Positions 1 to 6,362 of a DNA stretch of 9,025 nt are shown here, piece after piece (within the stretch, counting starts at the first letter, position 1; each line of letters starts with the position of its first letter). The position numbers and the translations under genes were made by a program. Source of the DNA: CAYVJW01 sp964451885 (lineage in GTDB: Bacteria; Patescibacteriota; Gracilibacteria; UBA4473); the NCBI GenBank assembly GCA_964451885.1, contig CAYVJW010000068.1:1-9025 (forward strand), given 5' to 3'. The notes below the pieces were generated by a model. That model did not search any database. It saw nothing but the letters and a program-made list of their open reading frames with translations, and was not told where the DNA came from.

Positions 1-1
1 C

Positions 2-91
2 CTCCTGAATTCTGGGAAAATCAGAGGCCGTCCCCCTAACTTTGGACAGATTGAGCCAAAAGAGGTCTTATGGCATTGTATTGTGGGATAA
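2..91 (+). CDS. possible 3' end of an interrupted or partial reading frame
   Basis: A reading frame is open from the left edge and stops at TAA 89-91, giving about 29 residues that contain GRPPNFGQIEPKEVLW. Base composition falls sharply after the stop, from near 50% GC to very AT-rich, as expected where a coding region ends. The GRPP...EVLW pattern loosely recalls the N-terminal part of IS5-type transposases (GRP...VL.gI..vL.tG), and a stop soon after would then mean a decayed remnant. That comparison is from memory and weak. The frame starting at base 1 stops already at 37-39. The stretch could equally be ordinary intergenic sequence. Confidence 0.25.
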   Translation, partial: LLNSGKIRGRPPNFGQIEPKEVLWHCIVG

Positions 92-106
92 ATATTGCTT
101 TTATTT

Positions 107-134
107 TTGAAATAAATTTAGAATTTTGTATTAT
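107..134 (+). promoter_or_regulatory. sigma70-like promoter for the 171-1453 gene pair
   Basis: TTGAAA (107-112) is followed after 16 bp by TATTAT (129-134); each box matches the consensus at five of six positions. Transcription would start near 141, giving a leader of about 30 nt before the ATG at 171. The surrounding 90-170 is very AT-rich and holds nothing else that I recognise. Confidence 0.5.
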
Positions 135-170
135 TATTCTTGTTTTTAATTTCTTAATTAGATATCAAAA

Positions 171-626
171 ATGAATGAAAAACTACATTACAATGGCGAT
201 ATAGCACAAAATCTAAAGGATGAAGTTGACTACTTTATCAAAGAAGCAAAAAATCCGGGGCCGGTAATAGAAAAATTAGGAGGAGTTTTGGGAGTTATAA
301 AGTCATCAAAAAAAGAAAAACATGCGGCCGTAAGGGAACGTTTGGCGGAACTATATCCAAAAGGAGAGGAAATCGCGCAAAAACTGCAGATAATACTTGA
401 TGATGTGAAAGAAGGAGCATCAGTGGATCCGGAGTTCGAAAGAATTATGAAAAAACTAAAACGCCACTTGAAAAAAAACAAAAAAAAGGTCGATAATTTG
501 ATTGAAAAGTACTTGAACAAAAAGGATGAAATGGCAAAGCAGTTTTTATTGGCAGTGGATCAGGTTGTAAGCGTGGCGGAAGAATTGATAGAAAGTAATA
601 CAAAGGAATTTGACTCCAAAATATAA
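171..626 (+). CDS. small charged alpha-helical protein of unknown function
   Basis: This 151-residue protein is not one I recognise. It is very rich in Lys and Glu and almost free of aromatic and Cys residues, with no signal peptide or membrane segment, so it is probably cytoplasmic. Predicted helices are separated by Gly/Pro breaks near residues 28-41 (NPGPVIEKLGGVLG) and 81-87. The lysine-dense stretch 94-107 (KKLKRHLKKNKKKV) could bind nucleic acid or an acidic surface. Residues 108-146 look like an amphipathic helix or coiled coil. There is no Shine-Dalgarno sequence before the ATG, but a good promoter lies 37 nt upstream. The gene ends 20 nt before the hydrolase at 647, which suggests one transcript and perhaps a shared job. 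The role is unknown; the strong bias and long open frame make it a real gene. Confidence 0.8.
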   Translation: MNEKLHYNGDIAQNLKDEVDYFIKEAKNPGPVIEKLGGVLGVIKSSKKEKHAAVRERLAELYPKGEEIAQKLQIILDDVKEGASVDPEFERIMKKLKRHLKKNKKKVDNLIEKYLNKKDEMAKQFLLAVDQVVSVAEELIESNTKEFDSKI

Positions 627-632
627 AAAAAT

Positions 633-649
633 AGGGTGTAGATAATTTG
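633..649 (+). promoter_or_regulatory. ribosome binding site supporting a TTG start
   Basis: AGGGTG (633-638) contains GGTG, which can pair with the CACC of the 16S rRNA tail. It sits 8 nt before TTG 647-649, a normal distance. The next in-frame ATG (659-661) would be 20 nt away, too far. This favours the TTG start, although ATG 659 remains possible because most genes here lack such a site. Confidence 0.45.
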
Positions 650-1453
650 AATTTTCAAATGAAGCTTCAAAACATACTCGAAGGCGGAAGAGAATTTATG
701 GAATGCATGAAAAAATTACCCCATGTTTTGAAAGAAGCGGCAACGGTCGAAAACATACCTCCTCTCGAAGTTATCCCAAGGCTTTTTATGAAACCGGCAC
801 ATGAATTGAGCAGGATTATTGCCGCTGAGGTAATAAGTATTCTTATCGATAGTTCGCCTCTTAGAGATTATTTTAATAGAGAAGAAATCCCGGAGACGGG
901 AACACAAAAAAATGTACTCCTAATTCCCGGTTTTATGATGTCAGGAGGAGGAATGTTTGCTCTCACGGACGAGCTAAAAAGAAATAAGTGTCACATATGG
1001 ACGCCTTCAACAAGACTAGTTGTCTCGGAAAGAAGTTTTAAGGCTGTCCAAGCACAAGTTATGGAAAAACTTGATGAAGTATATTCAGAAGAAAAACCTG
1101 TAGTGATTATAGGATACAGCCTTGGGGGGAATTTATTGCATATGATGGCCGATCAGATACCCGATGATGTTACCATGATAAGTTTTGGAGCCGATTATGC
1201 CGAAAAAGCCACTTTCCCGTATATACTTCGCTGTCTTTTGGGAAAAGGAGAAAAAATGGGATTATCTCCACGAGTAATATCTTTGCGTGAATCTTCTTCG
1301 CTTTCTAATCCTTTTGAAGAAACTGAAGATACTCGAAAAACATCTATAATTCCTGTTTTAGGAGTCCCTTATCATTACTCTATTAATGATCCAAAAGTTG
1401 TATCAGCGATCTTTCAAGCTATACCGGGAAATTTTACACAAGAAAACGAGTGA
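647..1453 (+). CDS. alpha/beta-hydrolase fold protein (esterase/lipase-like), first paralogue
   Basis: This 268-residue protein is a probable serine hydrolase; its substrate is unknown. An IPGF strand-turn (residues 93-96) supplies the usual oxyanion-side loop, and GYSLGG (156-161) is the nucleophile elbow with Ser158. His243 in PYHYSINDP is the likely catalytic His. The acid is less clear: Glu215 in VISLRESSSLSNP aligns with a Glu of the paralogue at 1682. The first 85 residues are a helical extension before the core. There is no signal peptide, so it is probably cytoplasmic. It shares with the 1682 protein the patterns IPGF..MS..GM, IWTP, GYS(L/M)GGNLLH, SFGA and INDP(R/K)VV. It lies 20 nt after the helical-protein gene, probably in the same transcript, and ends with TGA. 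A thioesterase or lipase is possible. The fold is fairly certain, the reaction is not. Confidence 0.85.
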   Translation: MNFQMKLQNILEGGREFMECMKKLPHVLKEAATVENIPPLEVIPRLFMKPAHELSRIIAAEVISILIDSSPLRDYFNREEIPETGTQKNVLLIPGFMMSGGGMFALTDELKRNKCHIWTPSTRLVVSERSFKAVQAQVMEKLDEVYSEEKPVVIIGYSLGGNLLHMMADQIPDDVTMISFGADYAEKATFPYILRCLLGKGEKMGLSPRVISLRESSSLSNPFEETEDTRKTSIIPVLGVPYHYSINDPKVVSAIFQAIPGNFTQENE

Positions 1454-1488
1454 ATAAAAAAGAATAATTTATTTTGTTGATAAAATTA

Positions 1489-1518
1489 TCGACACTACGG
1501 CAATATATAAGCTAGAAT
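1489..1518 (+). promoter_or_regulatory. alternative upstream promoter for the 1682 gene
   Basis: TCGACA (1489-1494) and TAGAAT (1513-1518) each match consensus at five of six positions, with an 18-bp spacer. A weak terminator-like hairpin follows at 1533, so this may be a minor or chance match. The promoter at 1582 is better placed. Confidence 0.25.
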
Positions 1519-1532
1519 TATAAATTATTTAA

Positions 1533-1562
1533 TACTTCCCTTGAGAATGGGAGAGTAGTTTT
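1533..1562 (+). terminator. weak intrinsic terminator after the first hydrolase gene
   Basis: TACTTCCC (1533-1540) pairs with GGGA-AGTA (1549-1557, one bulged G) around an 8-nt loop, followed by GTTTTG. The stem is reasonable but the T run is only four bases. It lies 80 nt after the stop at 1453 and before the promoter at 1582, where a transcript end would be expected. Confidence 0.35.
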
Positions 1563-1581
1563 GTAGTAGAAAATAAAAAAA

Positions 1582-1609
1582 TTGACTTTATTTTTCTGTA
1601 GATTAAAGT
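1582..1609 (+). promoter_or_regulatory. sigma70-like promoter for the second hydrolase
   Basis: TTGACT (1582-1587), a 16-bp spacer and TAAAGT (1604-1609). The geometry equals that seen before 171, 2720 and 6505. Predicted start of transcription is near 1616, giving a leader of about 65 nt that opens with the hairpin at 1619-1655. Confidence 0.4.
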
Positions 1610-1618
1610 CCGCTGTCG

Positions 1619-1655
1619 AACTTCTTTACACGAAAAAAATACGGTAAAGAAAGTT
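1619..1655 (+). promoter_or_regulatory. 5'-leader hairpin of the second hydrolase mRNA
   Basis: AACTTCTTTAC (1619-1629) pairs with GTAAAGAA-GTT (1644-1655, one bulged A), 11 bp in all, with a possible inner CG/CG pair around an A-rich loop. It ends 26 nt before the ATG at 1682. Being at the predicted 5' end and not followed by a clean T run, it fits a stabilising or regulatory leader structure better than a terminator. Confidence 0.4.
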
Positions 1656-1681
1656 TCTCGATTTATTTTGACAAAAAACAA

Positions 1682-2617
1682 ATGAAACTATCTCGTATAC
1701 CGGAAGCATTATCCCAATTAAAGCAATCCTGGCAAAACGAAAGAAAAGGAAGAAGGGATTGCCGGGAACGTCACAAAAAGCTCGGAAACTCAGAACCTTC
1801 CTTTTTCATAAAATTCATAGGAGATTTATTAACCATTGTAAAAAACGAAATTTTTTCAAAAATTATCGGAAAAAAATATCCTCATGGAAAAATAAGAAGG
1901 GAGATTCAGGAAGCACGGAATAAGGTAGCTATAATTATTCCGGGCTTCTATATGTCCTGCCGCGGCATGAATAGGCTAGAAGGAGAATTATATAATAAAG
2001 GATATGAGATATGGACGCCTGACAAACAATTAACATTTTCTCCAAGAAGCTGTGTTGAGGTCAGAAGGCAAGTAGCTCAAAAAATACGCGAAGTGATAGA
2101 AAATAATGAAAGGGAAAGAGCTAAATTGGCAGTGCTGGGTTATTCTATGGGAGGAAACTTGCTTCACGAAATGGCTAAAAACAATCATCTTCCGGATCTT
2201 CCTGATGACACAAAGCTTGTTTCTTTTGGAGCTGCCACGAAGGGGAGGGGAATCCCTTCCACAGCCTTGACTTATTTAGTAAACGGAAGAGAAGTGAAGG
2301 ATCCTCCCGTATCTTCTAATGTAGTTAATCTTGTAGAAGATCATTCTTCCTTTAATCCGCACCCGCCAACTGATGCTGATGTGACTTATTTTGATCCTGA
2401 AAAAACAACTACTCCGTACGGTTTTGTTAATGGAGATGCTACCTATGATGTTGAAAATCAGGAAAGAAAAAAGAAATCATCCATTATCCGAATACCACAA
2501 GCTACAAGTCATTTTGCTATTAATGACCCAAGGGTAGTAAAGGCAATGATTTACTGTCTGGATGATGAAAATACCGAAAATGGGGAAATGGAGGAGAGAT
2601 TGAAAAAACAGACTTAA
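1682..2617 (+). CDS. alpha/beta-hydrolase fold protein (esterase/lipase-like), second paralogue
   Basis: This 311-residue protein is a paralogue of the 647-1453 product. The IIPGF turn is at residues 85-89, the nucleophile elbow GYSMGG at 153-158 with Ser155, and the likely catalytic His277 lies in TSHFAINDPRVV. Glu219 and Asp220 in VVNLVEDHSSFNP are acid candidates; Glu219 is the one shared with the paralogue. Between the acid region and His it carries an insertion of about 37 residues (roughly 228-270), polar and rich in Asp, Thr and Tyr, that could form a lid or binding loop. The N-terminus (1-80) is basic and helical, without a signal peptide; the C-terminal tail (294-311) is charged. No Shine-Dalgarno sequence precedes the ATG. 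It has its own promoter and leader hairpin. Substrate unknown; a serine hydrolase is likely but not shown. Confidence 0.85.
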   Translation: MKLSRIPEALSQLKQSWQNERKGRRDCRERHKKLGNSEPSFFIKFIGDLLTIVKNEIFSKIIGKKYPHGKIRREIQEARNKVAIIIPGFYMSCRGMNRLEGELYNKGYEIWTPDKQLTFSPRSCVEVRRQVAQKIREVIENNERERAKLAVLGYSMGGNLLHEMAKNNHLPDLPDDTKLVSFGAATKGRGIPSTALTYLVNGREVKDPPVSSNVVNLVEDHSSFNPHPPTDADVTYFDPEKTTTPYGFVNGDATYDVENQERKKKSSIIRIPQATSHFAINDPRVVKAMIYCLDDENTENGEMEERLKKQT

Positions 2618-2634
2618 GTATTAAGACATACAGT

Positions 2635-2657
2635 TGTCAAGTCAATTTGAATTGACA
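2635..2657 (+). promoter_or_regulatory. inverted repeat overlapping the -35 box: operator candidate
   Basis: GTCAATT-TG-AATTGAC (2641-2656) is a 7-bp perfect inverted repeat. An outer pair, TGTCAA (2635-2640) and TTGACA (2652-2657), shares the right half. The right arm contains the -35 box of the carboxylase-gene promoter, so a dimeric regulator bound here would block RNA polymerase. The 2-nt centre is too small for a hairpin loop and no T run follows, which argues against a terminator. Confidence 0.4.
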
Positions 2658-2679
2658 TCCCCCATAAAAAACCTAAAAA
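2652..2679 (+). promoter_or_regulatory. sigma70-like promoter for the carboxylase-like gene
   Basis: A perfect TTGACA (2652-2657), a 16-bp spacer and TAAAAA (2674-2679, four of six). Predicted start of transcription near 2686 leaves a leader of about 34 nt before the ATG at 2720, with no Shine-Dalgarno sequence. Confidence 0.4.
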
Positions 2680-2719
2680 CGAACATCCAAATAATTAACA
2701 TCTAACATTCATAATAAAC

Positions 2720-4861
2720 ATGGCATCTTTAGAAACAAATTTTGAAACACCTGATTTATCGCATCAGAATGTATTGGCAAATTCAGATTTGCCTTTAGTC
2801 CGTCCTTTGTATTCCCCATTCATCCGTCATTTGGATCCGGAAGATCGGGAAGTTTTTAACGATGAACCGCCGCTTGAATCAGCTTGTATGGAAGCAGAAG
2901 ACGGCAAAGAATTGCTCGGCAGTTATGATTATGTGATTATTGCCACCAGAGGGGTTATCGCCTCTGAAGCCATTAAAGCCGCGCATAAACTGGGAAAAAA
3001 GGTGATAGTGCTTTGTGAAAAAGAAGATTTGTCTTATCCGGGGAACTTGATAGATACACAAGGGGGAGATGTTGTTTTTCGAATTCCAACACACAGGAAT
3101 GAAAAAAATCGAGGAATGGAAAGAACGGATGTGCAAATGATGAAAGCAATGAGAGAAAATCTCAAGCAAATGGGAATAGATTCGGAAAGAACAGCAGTAT
3201 GTACCGGTTACGGCGATAAAGCCGAAGATTCCGATTGGCATAAATGTATGCATGAAATCGGAATACAAACTATCGGACCTTCGGCTGAGTGGATTGCTTT
3301 GCTTGGAGATAAAGCATCAGCGAACAAGCTTGCGAATACGACAGAACTACAACCCCCTTCAAGCTCTGGAGTGATTGAGGTAGTTGAGCAGGCGCTGGAT
3401 TTTTTTAGAGCACAAAAGAAAAATATATCCATGAAAACCATACTTCGAGATCTTAATAACTTATCAAATAGTGAGAACTCTAAATTTATCCTAAAAGATT
3501 GTCATGGAGGTGGAGGAAGCGGACAAGTGGAAATCTCAGAAGATGTATCTGAAGAAGATTTTATTACTGCTGTACAAACTTTTATAGCCCAGGGACGAAA
3601 ATTCACCATAGATCAATTTATTAAATGCAACAAGCATATAGAAATGCAAGTGATGATGGACCGGGAAGGAAATATCCGTTTCGGAACGCCGCGCGATTGC
3701 ACCCAGCAAAGGGATAAGCAGAAAGTTATAGAAGAAACAGCGGATTTCGCAGATATGCCTCCTGAACAAATACAGTTTTTACGGGATAATATTACCAAAA
3801 TGCTTTTCGCTGGAGCTGAAAAACTAGGGCATCCTTATGAAGGATTACTGACTTGTGAATTTCTTTATGATCCGAGAGAGTGTGAATTTTATTTCCTCGA
3901 AGGAAATACACGTATCCAGGTAGAGCATGCAGTTTCCGGACATCAGGGAGGGATTGATTATGTACAGACTCAAATAGATATCGCGGACAGAAAAACCTTA
4001 AAATCCCAGGAATTGCTCGATCTTCAAGCCGAAATCAGAGGCGGGCATACCATAGAAGCAAGGATATGTTTTGAACGCCCTGTTACAAAAGAAGAACAAC
4101 AAGATATCAAAGAAGCTTTTGGCGTTAAAGTAAGTACGCGCACAGAATCAGGAAAACCTATTGATCGTCTGGAGCTTCCTGTCGGAAAGGGGATAACCGT
4201 CTATATGGATAATAGAATACAGGAAGGAGGAAAAATGCCGAAAAAAGATTATGATTCGTTAGTAATGCAAGTAGTTGCCAGGGGAGAAGACCGATATGAA
4301 GCTCACGGGCGCCTGGTAAAAGCCGTTGAAAGCTTACAAGTAGAAGGAGTACACACAAATAAAGAACTTGTTTTGGGAATACTCAATCACCCTAAGTTTC
4401 ACGTAGGAGTAGCTAATTCAAGCATGAAAATTGCCGATGGCGTGATGCAGGAAATGCAGAAAAAATATGAAGCAGGGGGGGGAGCAAAAGGAGAAGAGCA
4501 AAAGATTGCTTCGATCATAGGTTCGGTTGCGAAAGGAGAAATAAGTGCTCCCGAAGCTTTTGAAAATTTAGATTTTAGACAGGTATTTCGCTTGTATTTA
4601 TCAGATTTGAAACCGACAAGATCTGAAATAGAAGATTTACTGGAAGCCTTTGGTATTACGTCTCGGGATATTTCAAACAGGCTGACGAAAAATGAGTTAT
4701 CAGTTTCGGAAAATCAGCTTAGTAGTGACCTTGAAGATGTTTTTGACGCTTTTGGAGTTGAAAGAAAATGTCCTAATACTATCGTAGACGTTTTACTTGT
4801 TCCACAAAAAATTGAACCTATATTCATAGCTTTCTTGAAGGTTTATGGGGGAGTAAGATGA
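2720..4861 (+). CDS. biotin-carboxylase-like ATP-grasp protein with N- and C-terminal extensions
   Basis: Residues about 69-570 of 713 align with biotin carboxylase, the subunit that makes carboxybiotin from bicarbonate and ATP. N-domain: YVIIATRG (71-78), TGYGDKAED (162-170), IGPSAEWIALLGDK (185-198). ATP-grasp: Lys259, glycine loop GGGGSG (263-268), His306, RDC (325-327), QKVIEE (334-339), metal-binding Glu380 and Glu394, then NTRIQVEH (396-403). C-domain: GHTIEARI with Arg448, and YDSL (511-514). Most catalytic positions known from E. coli AccC are kept, but EKYL is DQFI and RRHQK is RDKQK. A 68-residue N-terminal extension is present (Met57 is an alternative start). Residues 571-713 replace any biotin-carrier domain: no AMKM site is seen. 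No carboxyltransferase, biotin carrier or ligase gene lies nearby. The fold is certain; whether biotin is the substrate is open. Confidence 0.88.
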   Translation: MASLETNFETPDLSHQNVLANSDLPLVRPLYSPFIRHLDPEDREVFNDEPPLESACMEAEDGKELLGSYDYVIIATRGVIASEAIKAAHKLGKKVIVLCEKEDLSYPGNLIDTQGGDVVFRIPTHRNEKNRGMERTDVQMMKAMRENLKQMGIDSERTAVCTGYGDKAEDSDWHKCMHEIGIQTIGPSAEWIALLGDKASANKLANTTELQPPSSSGVIEVVEQALDFFRAQKKNISMKTILRDLNNLSNSENSKFILKDCHGGGGSGQVEISEDVSEEDFITAVQTFIAQGRKFTIDQFIKCNKHIEMQVMMDREGNIRFGTPRDCTQQRDKQKVIEETADFADMPPEQIQFLRDNITKMLFAGAEKLGHPYEGLLTCEFLYDPRECEFYFLEGNTRIQVEHAVSGHQGGIDYVQTQIDIADRKTLKSQELLDLQAEIRGGHTIEARICFERPVTKEEQQDIKEAFGVKVSTRTESGKPIDRLELPVGKGITVYMDNRIQEGGKMPKKDYDSLVMQVVARGEDRYEAHGRLVKAVESLQVEGVHTNKELVLGILNHPKFHVGVANSSMKIADGVMQEMQKKYEAGGGAKGEEQKIASIIGSVAKGEISAPEAFENLDFRQVFRLYLSDLKPTRSEIEDLLEAFGITSRDISNRLTKNELSVSENQLSSDLEDVFDAFGVERKCPNTIVDVLLVPQKIEPIFIAFLKVYGGVR

Positions 4862-4910
4862 ACAACAAAATTGTTCAGGTTATTTTTTTAAGCCAAAGTT
4901 TTCTCTTTCA

Positions 4911-6335
4911 CTACCCTGTTCCTGTCAGCAAAAAATCTCCTTCACTTGGAGCAGCAGAAGGTGTTTTTCTTGAAATAGATTTTTTTTGGCTCTTTGTGCC
5001 GGGAAGAACGATAGAAAAAGAAGTTTCCTTTCCCTCATGTGATACACACCTGATATTTCCACCGAGAGCGGTTATGATTTTTCCGCAATAGAAAAGTCCG
5101 ATCCCCGAACCTTGTACTTTTCCATCGGTACTGAGAGTGGGTTCATTTTCATGCAGAAAAATATTAGCCGCCTTTTTCGAATTCATACCAACCCCGTTAT
5201 CTGAATATCTAATGATAATATTGCCATCTTCTCCTTTTTTTACCAGCAAAGAAGCAATGGCTTCCCCTTCAGATTTTCTAAACTTTTTTGAATTGGAAAG
5301 AAGATTTTCTAGGACTTCTAGAAGGAGATTAATGTCAGTAGAATCTATAACATCCGGTGCAATATCAACTTTTAGTTCAATATCGCTTTCTCTCAAAGTA
5401 GCCCGAGCTGCAGGAACAAACCTGGATTCAAGCTTTTCTTTTAGATCAACTGTTTCTAGCTTAACGATAATCTTTTCCGGGCTTTCTTTAAAACTCTTTA
5501 GTCTTTCAATACCTTCTTTTATTCCGGTAGAAGCAATGAGGGCAAATTCAGAAAGTGCTACTTCCCTTGCCTTTATATTCAAGGTTTGTTCAACTTTAAC
5601 CTTTAAATTATGAAACATTCGTTCTGCATTTTCCGTTACTCTTATCAAATGCATTTGTCCCGCACATTCGAATCTATAAGTACCGTCTATATTTCTACAA
5701 TGAGCAATGAATTCATTAAGTTTGTCATATTCTTCCCGTAGTTGTGCAGTCGTTGTTTCAATTTCCGGGGATAAGTCATTCATTATATGGTTATGTAACT
5801 CCTCAATACTTTCTTGAAGACTTGCTAAGGAAGTGCTTAAACTTTCAGGAGTAGATATCCTTATGGCTCTTTCCTCAGATGTTTCTTCGATGAGAGGATT
5901 AGGCAAAGCAGCGATTTTAAAAGGAAGCGCAACAAAAAACTTCGACCTTACCAGATCAGGATCTTCCTGCTCTTTCAATTCATCTATTTTATTAAGATCA
6001 ATATCATTCAGTCGAGCCTGTTGTTGGATTTTTTCTTGAAACTGAAGCATCCTGTTCAGCGGCTCGAATATTTTTTGCAAACGTTCAAATAGATCAATAA
6101 GCTGCCTGGTCCGGTCATGAATCTTCTCATTTTGCTTCGTAAGAGCCAAAGACAACCATTCTCGTGTAGTAAGAGGTCTGTCTGTTGCAGCGATAACATC
6201 CTCTAGTATGTAGAGAACAGGATTCTTTCCTTCGAATCCCGGGGTCGGGGCAGGAGGGCCGGAATCATTTGCTGGTTGGCCATGAATATTTACGTCGAGG
6301 GAAGTAGTATGGATTTGATGCTTTTCAAGAGGCAT
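4911..6335 (-). CDS. soluble histidine-kinase-like protein with HATPase domain
   Basis: The 474-residue product ends in a GHKL/histidine-kinase ATPase domain, about residues 335-447. The N box is LENLLSNSKKF (342-352), the G1 box DNGVGM (379-384) and the G2 box GSGIGL (409-414). A candidate phospho-accepting His242 in FHNLK lies 106 residues before Asn348, close to the spacing in EnvZ (104), but the flanking helix does not look like a standard HisKA domain. Residues 60-120 and 165-215 are probably coiled coil, so it may dimerise. There is no membrane segment or signal peptide, so it should sense something in the cytoplasm. The Ser/Lys-rich tail (448-474) is probably disordered. No response regulator lies in the window. 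It converges with the carboxylase gene (49-nt gap) and diverges from dnaJ. An ATPase role without phosphotransfer is possible. Confidence 0.85.
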   Translation of the reverse strand: MPLEKHQIHTTSLDVNIHGQPANDSGPPAPTPGFEGKNPVLYILEDVIAATDRPLTTREWLSLALTKQNEKIHDRTRQLIDLFERLQKIFEPLNRMLQFQEKIQQQARLNDIDLNKIDELKEQEDPDLVRSKFFVALPFKIAALPNPLIEETSEERAIRISTPESLSTSLASLQESIEELHNHIMNDLSPEIETTTAQLREEYDKLNEFIAHCRNIDGTYRFECAGQMHLIRVTENAERMFHNLKVKVEQTLNIKAREVALSEFALIASTGIKEGIERLKSFKESPEKIIVKLETVDLKEKLESRFVPAARATLRESDIELKVDIAPDVIDSTDINLLLEVLENLLSNSKKFRKSEGEAIASLLVKKGEDGNIIIRYSDNGVGMNSKKAANIFLHENEPTLSTDGKVQGSGIGLFYCGKIITALGGNIRCVSHEGKETSFSIVLPGTKSQKKSISRKTPSAAPSEGDFLLTGTG

Positions 6336-6362
6336 TTGGTATGTTGTAATATAATATTAATT

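Noticed and set aside
230..520. 96-codon minus-strand frame, Phe- and Ser-rich
   Set aside because: It is antisense to the lysine-rich plus-strand gene; the Phe richness simply mirrors AAA and GAA codons.
1672..1720. Promoter using TTGACA just before the ATG at 1682
   Set aside because: No -10 box lies at a suitable distance, and transcription would begin inside the gene.
4862..4910. Terminator in the convergent gap (AACA...TGTT followed by a run of seven T's)
   Set aside because: The stem is only four A/T-rich base pairs and sits 7 nt from the T run, too weak to call.
4858..5091. 77-codon plus-strand frame whose ATG overlaps the carboxylase stop (ATGA), suggesting translational coupling
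   Set aside because: It lies almost entirely antisense to the C-terminal end of the kinase gene, including part of its ATPase domain, and the peptide has no recognisable features. The ATGA overlap is probably chance.
5137..5613. 158-codon plus-strand frame
   Set aside because: It is the complement of the kinase gene's ATPase and central region, whose motifs are clear on the minus strand. The Ser/Phe-rich composition is typical of antisense translation.
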